NCBI RefSeq assembly: GCF_900143625.1
Contig: NZ_FRFF01000072.1
Coordinates: 58,835 to 122,834 of the forward strand
DNA from: Nocardiopsis sp. JB363
GTDB lineage: Bacteria; Actinomycetota; Actinomycetes; Streptosporangiales; Streptosporangiaceae
Direction: 5' to 3'
DNA length: 64,000 bases
Each line of letters starts with the position of its first letter. Within the stretch, counting starts at the first letter, position 1. The notes beneath the pieces are model-generated. The model made no database searches. It was not told the DNA's origin and saw only the letters and a list, made by a program, of their open reading frames with translations. Of the stretch, positions 22,169 through 30,604 are shown piece after piece. Made by a program: the position numbers and the translations under genes.

Positions 22169-23245
22169 ATGGCCCCTTCCACTGCCTCTTCAGCCGTGTC
22201 CGTCATCCGTTCCGACGTGGACCGCGAACTGTCCGACTTCTGCGCCGACCACCGTGTTCGGCTGCTGGAGATCGGCGCCGAGTTGGCCCCCGCCATGGAC
22301 GCTCTGGAGGGCATGGTCTCCGGCGGCAAGCGGCTGCGCCCCACCTTCGCCTACTGGGGGTGGCGTGGCGCCGGCGGTGCCGAGGGCGACACCAGGATGG
22401 TCCGGGCGGCCGCGTCCCTGGAGTTCCTCCAGGCCTGTGCTCTCGTGCACGACGACGTGATCGACAACAGCGACACCCGGCGCGGGCTGCCCGCCACCCA
22501 CAAGCGCATGGCCGGGCTGCACGCCGACCAGGGTTGGATCGGCGACAGCGACGGGTTCGGCCAGGGTGCCGCGATCCTCATCGGGGACCTGTGCCTGGCC
22601 TGGTCCGACGAGATGTACCAGGCCAGTGGGTTCGAGCCTCGGACGTTGCAGGACGGGCGGGCCCCCTTCGACGCGATGCGCACCGAGGTCATGGCCGGGC
22701 AGTACCTGGACACCCTGGAGCAGGTGCGCGGCACCGCCACCCGAGAGGCCGCCCTTCGGGTGATGCGGTACAAGTCCGCCAAGTACACGGTGGAGCGTCC
22801 CCTGCACCTGGGCGCCGCGTTGGCCGGCCGGGGCGCCGAGCCCTCCGGGGTCTACACCGACTACGGCATCCCGCTGGGGATCGCCTTCCAGCTGCGCGAC
22901 GACCTGCTGGGCGTGTTCGGCGACCCGACCACCACGGGAAAGCCGGCCGGTGACGACCTGCGCGAGGGCAAGCGGACCCTGGTGGTGGCCGAGACCCTGG
23001 TGCGGTCCGGGGACGAGGACGCCGAGCGCTTCCGCTCGCTGTTGGGCGTCCCCGACCTGTCGACGGACTCGGTGGAGTGGATGTGCTCCCTGATCGAGTC
23101 CAGCGGCGCCCTGTCGGCCTGTGAGTCGCTGGTCGAGGAGTACTCCGAACAGGCGCTCGCCGCGTTGGAGAGCCCTGAGCTGGACGAGGGCGCGCGCGGT
23201 CCGTTGAGCGAGTTGGTCGTGGCCGCCACCCGACGCTCCCACTGA
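22169..23245 (+). CDS. Polyprenyl diphosphate synthase (geranylgeranyl-type)
   Basis: This 358-residue trans-isoprenyl chain elongation enzyme condenses isopentenyl units onto an allylic diphosphate. The first Asp-rich motif is LVHDDVIDNSDTRRG and the second is FQLRDDLLGVFGDP. GGKRLRP near residue 55 binds the diphosphate. The product length (C15-C20 or longer) cannot be assigned by eye. ATG at 22169 sits 7 nt after TAACCT, a leaderless promoter pattern. The gene is divergent from metF and ends at a T-tailed terminator. Likely uses are carotenoid, quinone or lipid precursors. Confidence 0.92.
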   Translation: MAPSTASSAVSVIRSDVDRELSDFCADHRVRLLEIGAELAPAMDALEGMVSGGKRLRPTFAYWGWRGAGGAEGDTRMVRAAASLEFLQACALVHDDVIDNSDTRRGLPATHKRMAGLHADQGWIGDSDGFGQGAAILIGDLCLAWSDEMYQASGFEPRTLQDGRAPFDAMRTEVMAGQYLDTLEQVRGTATREAALRVMRYKSAKYTVERPLHLGAALAGRGAEPSGVYTDYGIPLGIAFQLRDDLLGVFGDPTTTGKPAGDDLREGKRTLVVAETLVRSGDEDAERFRSLLGVPDLSTDSVEWMCSLIESSGALSACESLVEEYSEQALAALESPELDEGARGPLSELVVAATRRSH

Positions 23246-23271
23246 GCCGGCGCGCTCGGCGACGACGAGAG

Positions 23272-23317
23272 CCCCCGAAACCCCTAGGGGAGGTCCTGGG
23301 CGGATTCGGGGGTTTTT
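23272..23317 (+). terminator. Intrinsic terminator of the polyprenyl synthase gene
   Basis: CCCCCGAA (23272-23279) pairs with TTCGGGGG (23305-23312) and five T residues follow. It is the only T-tailed terminator I noted on the coding strand of its gene in this window. Confidence 0.8.
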
Positions 23318-23401
23318 CCATGCCGGGTGCCGGTTGTGCTGTTCGTCCTCCCCGGGATGGAATCGGAGGAACGCGATAGATCTCGACAGCGGGAGTCCTC
23401 C

Positions 23402-24682
23402 ATGTCCAGGCAGACCGCCTCGAACGACCCGACGAGCATGACCGGACGGGCCTTGGCGCCCGACCTGGCCCGTGGCTTCATGTTGCTGTTCATCGCCCTG
23501 GCCAACACGGTCTGGTACCTGTGGGCCGTGCCGAGCACGGGCGCCACCATGCACCCCGAACCCCAGAGCGTCCTGGACACGGTGGCGCAGTTCTTCACCG
23601 TCCTGGCCGTGGACATGCGCAGCTACCCGATGTTCGCGTTCCTGTTCGGCTACGGCATGGTGCAGCTGCTCCGGCGCCAGGAGGCGGCCGGGGCGAGTCC
23701 CCAGGAGGTCTCCGCGCTGCTGCGCAGACGCAACCTGTGGCTCCTCGTCTTCGGGTTCCTCCACTGCCTGCTGCTGTGGATGGGCGACATCCTGGGTGCC
23801 TACGGTCTGGCCGGCCTGGTCCTGGGATGGCTGTTCCTGCGCCGGCGGGACACCACGGTCATGGTGTGGGGCGTCGTCCTCATGGCCCTGATGGCGACAC
23901 TGGCCGTGTTCAGCCTCCTGTCACTGCCCTTCCTGGCCGGTGTCCCCGTCGACGACGCCTTCAGCATGCAGGACATGGCCGCCAACGTGGGCGAGAGCTC
24001 CCTGGTGGCCGCGGCCGTGGGCCGGATCTCCGCCTGGCCCCTGATCGTGCTCGGCCAGGGTCTGCTCGGCTTGGCGGTGCCCGCCGCGATCCTGTTCGGG
24101 TTCTGGGCCGCCCGCCGCCGCTTCCTGGAGGAGCCCGGACGGCACCGCAGGACCCTGACGCGCGTGGCGATCGTGGGCATCACGGTGGGCTGGCTCGGTG
24201 GTCTCCCCCTCGCTCTGCAACAGATCGGGGTCCTGGGCCTGGATCCCATGCAGGCGCAGATGCTGTCCATGCCGCACATGTTCACCGGTGTCTTCTGCGG
24301 TGTGGGTTACGTGGCGCTGATCGCCCTGGTGGCGCACCGGATCCAGGAACACGGGCGTACCGGCGGTGTGGTGGTGACCGCGTTGAGCGCCACCGGCAAA
24401 CGGTCCCTGAGCGCCTACCTGGCCCAGTCGGTGCTGTGCGCCCCGCTGCTGGCCGCCTGGGGTGCGGGGCTGGCCGCCGACATGACGTCGTGGACGATGT
24501 TCCTGTTCGCGATCGGGGTGTGGCTGGTCACCGTGGTGGCCGCCTACGCGCTGGAGCGCGCGGGGCGTCGTGGCCCGGCCGAGGTGCTGTTGCGCCGGCT
24601 GGCCTACCGGCGCGCCACCGCCGCGGTCACCCCTTCCCCCGGCGGGGACGACCTCTCACCCCAAGAGCACACCACTCCCTGA
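23402..24682 (+). CDS. DUF418 family membrane protein
   Basis: The polytopic protein has about 426 residues and roughly eight or more hydrophobic helices. The family features are the start LAPDLARGFMLLFIALANT and the C-terminal half (about 230-400) with ALSATGKRSLSAYLAQSVL. That half is the DUF418 domain of YeiB-like proteins, whose role is unknown though transport or acyl transfer has been suggested. ATG at 23402 has GGGAG upstream. It follows the prenyl synthase terminator, so it is probably transcribed separately. A hairpin at about 24699-24730 ends it. Confidence 0.85.
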   Translation: MSRQTASNDPTSMTGRALAPDLARGFMLLFIALANTVWYLWAVPSTGATMHPEPQSVLDTVAQFFTVLAVDMRSYPMFAFLFGYGMVQLLRRQEAAGASPQEVSALLRRRNLWLLVFGFLHCLLLWMGDILGAYGLAGLVLGWLFLRRRDTTVMVWGVVLMALMATLAVFSLLSLPFLAGVPVDDAFSMQDMAANVGESSLVAAAVGRISAWPLIVLGQGLLGLAVPAAILFGFWAARRRFLEEPGRHRRTLTRVAIVGITVGWLGGLPLALQQIGVLGLDPMQAQMLSMPHMFTGVFCGVGYVALIALVAHRIQEHGRTGGVVVTALSATGKRSLSAYLAQSVLCAPLLAAWGAGLAADMTSWTMFLFAIGVWLVTVVAAYALERAGRRGPAEVLLRRLAYRRATAAVTPSPGGDDLSPQEHTTP

Positions 24683-24698
24683 CCGACGAGCTCAAAAA

Positions 24699-24730
24699 GG
24701 GGCGTGCCGATGAGCGCCAGGCACGTCCCC
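24699..24730. terminator. Hairpin after the DUF418 gene
   Basis: GGGGCGTGCC pairs with GGCACGTCCCC with one bulged T. The five-A run before it would act as a T tract for the minus strand, so orientation is ambiguous. Confidence 0.45.
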
Positions 24731-24764
24731 GTACTCCAGGATGGCTGTCATGGGTGACGATCAC

Positions 24765-25643
24765 ATGACAAACCACACCATAGGGGTGACCGGGTCCACG
24801 GGAGCGGTGGGCGGGCGCGTGGCCGCCCGGATCGCCCGGCTCGGGTTGACGCAACGGTTCATCGTTCGTGACATCAACCGCGCTCCGGAGTACCCGGGCA
24901 GCAGCGCGTCGATGGCCGCCTACGAGGACGGAGCCGGCTTCGCACGGGCCTGCCAGGGTGTGGACACCCTGTTCCTGGTCTCGGCGCACGAGTCGGAGGA
25001 TCGAATGGACACCCACGTCAGCGCGGTGGACGCCGCCGTCGAGGCCGGGGTGTCCCGCATCGTGTACCTGTCGTTCCTGGCCGCGGGTCCCGCAGCGACC
25101 TTCACCTTCGCCCGGACGCACTTCTTCACCGAGGCGCACATCAGATCCACCGGTGTGTCCTACACGTTTCTGAGACCGAGCCTGTACCTGGACCTGCTGC
25201 CCCATTGGGTGGACGACGAAGGCGTGGTGCGCGGCCCGGCCGGTGACGGACGGGTCGCGTGGGTGTCCCGGGACGACGTGGCCGACGTGGCCACCGCCGT
25301 GTTGACCGACCCGGTGGTGATCGCCGCCTCGGAGGAGATCGCCTACGACGTGACCGGGCCGGAGGCGCTGTCGGTGGGCGCCACGGTGGAGAAGCTGGGC
25401 CGGCTCACCGGCCGTTCCATCCGCTACGTGCCCGAGACGTGGGAGGAGGCGTTGGAGTCGCGCCGTGCCACCGGTGCGACGGAGTGGGAGATCGAGGGGT
25501 GGGCGTCGTCGTACGCGGCGATCGCGACCGGGGAGATGGACGTGGTGGCCGACACCGTGCCGGATCTGACCGGGCACCCGGCGCAGTCCATCGAGGGTTT
25601 CCTGCGGCGTCATCCGAGCGCGTTGGCGCACGTGGGGGTCTGA
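24765..25643 (+). CDS. NmrA/SDR-type NAD(P)-binding protein
   Basis: The protein (about 292 residues) begins MTNHTIGVTGSTGAVGGRVA. Its nucleotide motif GSTGAVGG is that of atypical short-chain dehydrogenases such as NmrA and the quinone reductase QorB type. GVSRIVYLSFLAAGP and YTFLRPSLYLDLLP follow the family pattern. The usual catalytic Tyr-x-x-x-Lys is not evident, as in many NmrA-like proteins, so it may reduce quinones or sense redox state. Starts at 24741, 24750 and 24765 are all possible; I chose 24765 for GGGTGA upstream and family length. It lies beside an oxidoreductase with a SoxR-type operator. Confidence 0.83.
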   Translation: MTNHTIGVTGSTGAVGGRVAARIARLGLTQRFIVRDINRAPEYPGSSASMAAYEDGAGFARACQGVDTLFLVSAHESEDRMDTHVSAVDAAVEAGVSRIVYLSFLAAGPAATFTFARTHFFTEAHIRSTGVSYTFLRPSLYLDLLPHWVDDEGVVRGPAGDGRVAWVSRDDVADVATAVLTDPVVIAASEEIAYDVTGPEALSVGATVEKLGRLTGRSIRYVPETWEEALESRRATGATEWEIEGWASSYAAIATGEMDVVADTVPDLTGHPAQSIEGFLRRHPSALAHVGV

Positions 25644-25670
25644 TCCCGTCGTTTCCGACCCGAGGGCTTG

Positions 25671-25690
25671 ACCTCGACCTTGGTTGAGGT
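25671..25690 (+). promoter_or_regulatory. SoxR/MerR-type operator before the zinc-type oxidoreductase
   Basis: ACCTCGACCTTGGTTGAGGT is an inverted repeat with one mismatch and keeps the outer bases of SoxR boxes (ACCTC...GAGGT). It overlaps the spacer between TTGACC (25668-25673) and a weak -10 GAGGGT placed 19 nt later. That long spacer is the hallmark of MerR-family activation. Confidence 0.6.
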
Positions 25691-25728
25691 AGGAGGGTCG
25701 TCGGAACAGACGACGGAGTGGAGGCGCG

Positions 25729-26703
25729 ATGCGCGCGGTGCGAGCGGTCGGGTTCGGCGGCCCCGAGGTCCTGGTCCCCGAGGAGTTCCCCGACCCCGAA
25801 CCCGGGCCCGGAGAAGTGGCCGTGGCGGTGGAGGCCGCCAATGTGATCTACCTGGACACCCTGATCCGCGCCGGCCTCACCGAGGACTTCTTCCCGGTCA
25901 CGCCGCCGTACGTGCCCGGCGGGAGCGTGGTGGGCCGGGTCCACGCGGTCGGGCCCGGGGCCGACCCCTCCTGGACAGGCGTTCCGGTGCTCGCGCGCAC
26001 CGGGCACGAGGGCGGGTACGCCGAGCGGATCGTGGTCTCCGAGGAAGGGCTGTTGCGTGTGCCCGAGGGGGTCGGGCACCAAGAGGCCTTGGCGTTGCTC
26101 GTCGACGGCGCCACGGCGATGCGCCTGGAACAGGCCGCACGGTTCCGACCGGACACCTGGGTGCTGGTCCTGGCCGCCGCCGGTGGCGCGGGAAGTCTGG
26201 TCGTGCAGCTCGCCCGTCTCGCGGGGGCGCGGGTGATCGGCGCGGCGTCGAGTCCTCGGAAGCGGGAGTCGGCCCGGTCCCTGGGAGCGACGGAGACCGT
26301 GGACTACACGGCACCCGACTGGCGGGAGCGGGTCCTGAAGATCACCGACGGAGCCGGGGCGGACGTGGTGCTCGATGGGGCGGGCGGGACAGGGGGAGAG
26401 TCCTCCTTCGACCTGGTCGCCGCCGGGGGCCGTTTCATCGGCTACGGGACGGCCGGAGGTTCCTTCGCCGAGGTGGACCAAGGCGAGGCCGACCGGCGCG
26501 GGATCACCGCTCTGGGCCTGATGGACCTGAAGGAACAGGAAGGGCTGAGTATGGCTGATCTGGCCCGCTTGGCCCTGGAGGAGGCGCGTGAGGGACGGCT
26601 CCGCCCGCACGTGGGGATGACCCTGCCCCTGGAACGGGCCGCCGAGGCGCACCGGGCGCTGGCCGAGCGTCGCGTGGTCGGCAAGGTGCTTCTGGTGCCC
26701 TGA
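25729..26703 (+). CDS. Zinc-type alcohol dehydrogenase-like quinone oxidoreductase
   Basis: The protein has 324 residues and the MDR fold. The GroES-like half (1-120) has VIYLDTLIRAGLTEDFFP and PYVPGGSVVGRV. The Rossmann half has VLVLAAAGGAGSLVVQLARL. The zinc ligands of alcohol dehydrogenases are absent, which fits NADPH:quinone reductases. ATG at 25729 has GGAG 6 nt upstream. A SoxR-type box lies 40 bp before the start. In Streptomyces coelicolor SoxR controls an oxidoreductase of this class (SCO4266), which supports a role in the response to redox-active compounds. No soxR gene is in the window. Confidence 0.88.
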   Translation: MRAVRAVGFGGPEVLVPEEFPDPEPGPGEVAVAVEAANVIYLDTLIRAGLTEDFFPVTPPYVPGGSVVGRVHAVGPGADPSWTGVPVLARTGHEGGYAERIVVSEEGLLRVPEGVGHQEALALLVDGATAMRLEQAARFRPDTWVLVLAAAGGAGSLVVQLARLAGARVIGAASSPRKRESARSLGATETVDYTAPDWRERVLKITDGAGADVVLDGAGGTGGESSFDLVAAGGRFIGYGTAGGSFAEVDQGEADRRGITALGLMDLKEQEGLSMADLARLALEEAREGRLRPHVGMTLPLERAAEAHRALAERRVVGKVLLVP

Positions 26704-26717
26704 GTCCACGGCCCGGT

Positions 26718-27380
26718 TCAGGGGCGCGCGGTGAGCCGTTCCTTGAGGGCCGCCGCCGCGGCGCGGGGGTCCTCCGCCTCGGTGACGGCGCGCACCACGA
26801 CCACACGGGTGGCCCCCGCGTCGAGCACACGATCGATGTTGTCCAGGTCGATGCCGCCGATGGCGAACCAGGGTCGTTCGGTACCCAGCGCCGCGGCCCG
26901 CTCCACCAGGCCGAGACCGGCGGCAGGGCGCCCCGGTTTGGTGGGGGTGGCCCAGGTCGGTCCCACACAGAAGTAGTCGCTGCCGGGTTCCTCGGCGGAG
27001 GCCATGGCGGCGTCGACGTCGTTGTTGGAGCGACCGATGACCGGGTCGGCGCCGATGACGTCCCGGGCCATGGGCACGGGCAGGTCGCGCTGTCCCAGGT
27101 GCAGGACGTCGGCGCGCACGGCCCGGGCGATGTCGGCGCGGTCGTTGACGGCGAGCAGGGCGCCGTGGCGTTCGCACGCCTCGCGCATGACCTCCAGCGC
27201 GGCGAGTTCCTCGCGGGCCTCCAACCCCTTGTCCCGGAGTTGGATGACGTCCACCCCTCCGGCCAGGGCCGCGTCCGCGAACTCGGCGAGGTCACCGCGC
27301 TCGGTACGGGCGTCGGTGCACAGGTACAGAAGGGATGCGTCCAGGCGCTCGCGCAGGCTGGTTCCGTGGTTGGTCCTCAC
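26718..27380 (-). CDS. thiE: Thiamine phosphate synthase
   Basis: ThiE joins the pyrimidine and thiazole phosphates to make thiamine phosphate. It has 220 residues, with [18 protein letters not shown] and the diphosphate site [38 protein letters not shown] and [15 protein letters not shown] follow. GTG at 27380 is 7 nt after TAATGT on the minus strand, a leaderless pattern, so this gene is not under the TPP riboswitch that drives thiO. It is divergent in function but not in strand from the HTH gene next to it. Confidence 0.95.
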   Translation of the reverse strand: MRTNHGTSLRERLDASLLYLCTDARTERGDLAEFADAALAGGVDVIQLRDKGLEAREELAALEVMREACERHGALLAVNDRADIARAVRADVLHLGQRDLPVPMARDVIGADPVIGRSNNDVDAAMASAEEPGSDYFCVGPTWATPTKPGRPAAGLGLVERAAALGTERPWFAIGGIDLDNIDRVLDAGATRVVVVRAVTEAEDPRAAAAALKERLTARP

Positions 27381-27455
27381 ACCCGACACATTAGGCCCTG
27401 GCCGCTGAGAGGCCCAAGGGCGCACCCCCTGGTGCGTCCCTCGGGCAACCACGAC

Positions 27456-27815
27456 TCAGAAGGCCATGCTCTGGGCGCGGCGGCGCACCTCGGTCCCCCG
27501 GTTCTCGTGCATGGCCTGGATCGGGGTGCCGGGAAGGCTGTCGTCCGCGGTGAACAACCAGCGCAGGGCCTCCTCGGTGGAGAAGCCCGCGTCGGAGAGC
27601 AGCACGATGGTGCCGGGCAGTCCCTTGACGAAGTCATCACCGTCCAGGAAGGCGGCGGGGATCGAGATCTCTCCCTTGCGGGCCACGCCGATGAGGCGGT
27701 TCTCGCGGATGAACGTCTTGATCCGGTTGGGACTCACGCCCAGCGGCTTGGCCGCCTCACGCAGGGTCAGCCAGTCGCCGACCAGTTCGTCGATGTCGAG
27801 GTCGTTGTGTGTCAC
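27456..27815 (-). CDS. Rv2175c-like helix-turn-helix DNA-binding protein
   Basis: The protein has 119 residues. The N-terminal winged helix contains DWLTLREAAKPLGVSPNRIKTFIRENRLIG, and the C-terminal Rv2175c domain has GFSTEEALRWLFTADDSLPGTPIQAM. In Mycobacterium tuberculosis Rv2175c is a DNA-binding substrate of a Ser/Thr kinase, PknL. The PASTA kinase 3 kb away is a different type but could act on it. GTG at 27815 directly follows GGGAGG, and CAGATT stands 6 nt upstream, so the mRNA may be leaderless. Confidence 0.85.
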   Translation of the reverse strand: MTHNDLDIDELVGDWLTLREAAKPLGVSPNRIKTFIRENRLIGVARKGEISIPAAFLDGDDFVKGLPGTIVLLSDAGFSTEEALRWLFTADDSLPGTPIQAMHENRGTEVRRRAQSMAF

Positions 27816-27895
27816 CCTCCCAATCTGCCACACCCCACCGGCCACCGAGGACCACCCGAACCCGTTGTCCTAGGATGGCGGGGAGCGAACAGACA

Positions 27896-27986
27896 CGTCC
27901 CGCGGGAGCCGGGTGGGCCCGGCTGAGAGGGAGACCGAGCGTCTCCGACCGCACGAACCTGATCCGGATCATGCCGGCGAAGGGAG
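27896..27986 (+). promoter_or_regulatory. TPP riboswitch (THI element)
   Basis: The core is visible: CGCGGGAGCCGGG, then GGCTGAGAGGG (27921-27931), then GAACCTGATCCGGATCATGC and CGGCGAAGGGA. The closing stem pairs TCCC (27898-27901) with GGGA near 27982. The 3' end merges with the ribosome binding site of thiO, whose ATG is at 28000, so translation is probably blocked when TPP binds. A likely -10 (TAGGAT) is at 27871-27876. Confidence 0.93.
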
Positions 27987-27999
27987 GGGAGAGCGCACC

Positions 28000-29202
28000 A
28001 TGCGCGACTTCGAAGATCCCCCGAACACGACCGTTCGTCCCACCCGAAGCGTGGTCGTGGTCGGTGGTGGCGTCATCGGGAGGGTCACCGCCTGGCGGGC
28101 GGCCCGACACGGTCTGGACGTCACCCTGGTCGAACCCGACCCCGTCACCGAACCCGCCGACGCGCGGGCCTCCTCCACCGTCGCGGCGGGCATGCTCACC
28201 CCCGCCACCGAGGCGGTGTTCGGTGAGGAGGAACTCATGGGGTTGGGCGTCCGCTCCGCGCGGATGTACGACTCCTTCGTCACCGAGGTGGAGGCCGCCG
28301 CCGGTATGTCGGTGGGCCACCACCGCACGGGCACGCTCCTGGTCGCCTTCGACCGGGACGACCTGGCCGTCCTCGACGAACTGCACGCCCTGCAACGGCG
28401 CCTGGGCATCGCCACCGAGCGGCTGAGCAGTCGGGAGTGCCGCCGTCTGGAACCCCACCTGGCCCCTTCGGTGCGGGGCGGGGTGCTGGCCTCCGACGAC
28501 CACTCCGTCGACCCCCGTCGTCTCCTGCGGGCCCTGGCCCGGGCCGCCGAACGTTCGGGAGCGCGTGAGGTGGCCGGTTCGGTGACCGAGGTCTCCTCCC
28601 CCGGACCCGACGGCGCCCGGCTGGGCGTGCGTCTGGCCGACGGCACCGTTCTCCCGGCCCACCAGGTCGTCCTCGCCACCGGCTGTTGGGGCGACCGGAT
28701 CACGTTGCCCGCGCCGGTGCTGCCGCCGATCCGCCCGGTCAAGGGGCAGCTGCTGCGCGCCCGGGTCCGTGACGGCGAGCCCCCTCTCGTGGAACGGACC
28801 GTGCGCGGCCTGGTCCGCGGTTTCCCGGTCTACCTGGTGCCCCGCGCCGACGGCGAGGTCATCGTGGGCGCCACCCAGGAGGAGCTGGGTCACGACACCG
28901 CACTGACCGCGGGCGGACTCTGGCAGGTGCTGCGGGACGCGCGCGAACTCGTCCCCGGGATCACCGAACTGGAGATCACCGAGACCTGTGCGGGCCTGCG
29001 CCCCGGGTCTCCCGACAACGAACCCCTCCTGGGCCCCACCCGGGTCCCGGGCCTGCACCTGGCCGTGGGCCACTTCCGGCACGGGGTGCTGTTGGCCCCC
29101 GTGACCGGAGAGGTCATGGTCGAAGCGCTCACCACCGGGGTCCTGCCCGAGTACGCGCGCAGGTTCGCCGCCGACCGGCCTCTGTCCGGTGGCGCCGCGT
29201 GA
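28000..29202 (+). CDS. thiO: Glycine oxidase ThiO
   Basis: ThiO oxidises glycine to iminoglycine for thiazole formation. The FAD-binding N-terminus has SVVVVGGGVIGRVTAWRAAR (about 17-36). ASSTVAAGMLTPATEAVF follows, and the C-terminal end is LHLAVGHFRHGVLLAPVTGE. Length is 400 residues. ATG at 28000 follows AGGGAGGGGAGAG at the end of the TPP riboswitch. thiO, thiS and thiG form one compact unit, and thiS begins near the thiO stop. The standard glycine-rich motif has I-G-R instead of I-G-L/A, a minor variation. Confidence 0.94.
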   Translation: MRDFEDPPNTTVRPTRSVVVVGGGVIGRVTAWRAARHGLDVTLVEPDPVTEPADARASSTVAAGMLTPATEAVFGEEELMGLGVRSARMYDSFVTEVEAAAGMSVGHHRTGTLLVAFDRDDLAVLDELHALQRRLGIATERLSSRECRRLEPHLAPSVRGGVLASDDHSVDPRRLLRALARAAERSGAREVAGSVTEVSSPGPDGARLGVRLADGTVLPAHQVVLATGCWGDRITLPAPVLPPIRPVKGQLLRARVRDGEPPLVERTVRGLVRGFPVYLVPRADGEVIVGATQEELGHDTALTAGGLWQVLRDARELVPGITELEITETCAGLRPGSPDNEPLLGPTRVPGLHLAVGHFRHGVLLAPVTGEVMVEALTTGVLPEYARRFAADRPLSGGAA

Positions 29203-29228
29203 GACAAGCCGACGACGTGGGAGTGACT

Positions 29229-29441
29229 GTGGAACTGATCATCAACGGCGAGAGCCGCCAAAGTACGGCCACCACGGTCGAGGCGGTCGTACGCGACCTC
29301 ACCTCGGCCGGGAGCGGGGCGATCCCCGGCGGGATCGCGGTGGCGATCAACGACGAGGTGGTGCGGCGCACCGCGTGGGCCGACACCGCCCTGGTCCCGG
29401 GCGACCGCGTGGACGTCCTGACCGCCGTGCAGGGAGGCTGA
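29229..29441 (+). CDS. thiS: Sulfur carrier protein ThiS
   Basis: This ubiquitin-like carrier (about 70 residues) ends in the diagnostic Gly-Gly (VLTAVQGG), which is thiocarboxylated and donates sulfur for the thiazole ring. NDEVVRRTAWADTALVPGDRVDV is the typical C-terminal half. Start choice is loose: GTG codons occur at 29199 (overlapping the thiO stop), 29217, 29223 and 29229. GGGAG stands 5 nt before 29229, giving the start VELIINGES. It is followed by thiG after 3 nt. Confidence 0.93.
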   Translation: MELIINGESRQSTATTVEAVVRDLTSAGSGAIPGGIAVAINDEVVRRTAWADTALVPGDRVDVLTAVQGG

Positions 29442-30242
<801 letters not shown>

Positions 30243-30252
30243 GCGGAACGAT

Positions 30253-30295
30253 CCCCGGCCCGCCCGGCCACGGAAGGCGTCCGGGCAGGTCGGGG
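30253..30295 (+). terminator. Probable thiG terminator
   Basis: CCCCGGCCCGCCCGG pairs with CCGGGCAGGTCGGGG, with two mismatches and a 13-nt loop, 10 nt after the thiG stop. Confidence 0.45.
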
Positions 30296-30375
30296 CCATC
30301 GTCGCGGCCTCAGGTCAAGGCCCGGCCGGTGCGGCGTCACGCGGAGGTTTGGTGTCGTCCCCTACCGTGGATGAG

Positions 30376-30411
30376 ATGCGTGTGCCGAGAGAGGGCACCG
30401 CACCCATGTAA
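30376..30411 (+). CDS. Possible leaderless 11-residue upstream peptide
   Basis: ATG at 30376 is 7 nt after TACCGT (30363-30368), the same spacing as other leaderless genes here. The frame reads MRVPREGTAPM and stops. It may be a chance frame or a small upstream peptide of the kinase gene. Confidence 0.2.
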   Translation: MRVPREGTAPM

Positions 30412-30604
30412 GACAGCCCAGGCGCGCGCATCCCCCGAGCGCACACGGACCGGCCGTGTGCCGCATGGTGCGGGGCCGCGACCGTGAACCGCGGGGCAGA
30501 ACCGACCCCGGATTCCGCTATCGTGTCGGTTCGACATCTGGTGTCGGGTACGCGCCATCGGCCGCGACCTCCCGCGCTCCCCGCAGCAAGGACACAACTC
30601 CGCC

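Larger units (their letters stand above)
30243..30604 (+). other. Intergenic region before the PASTA kinase
   Basis: These 362 bp contain a probable thiG terminator (30253-30295), a leaderless 11-codon frame (30376-30411) and, near 30525, a TATCGT that could be the kinase promoter -10. I see nothing else. Confidence 0.5.

Noticed and set aside
25405..27177. 590-codon minus-strand open frame across the NmrA, oxidoreductase and thiE region
   Set aside because: It crosses three supported genes, is Arg/Pro/His-rich and has no domain; an artefact of base composition.
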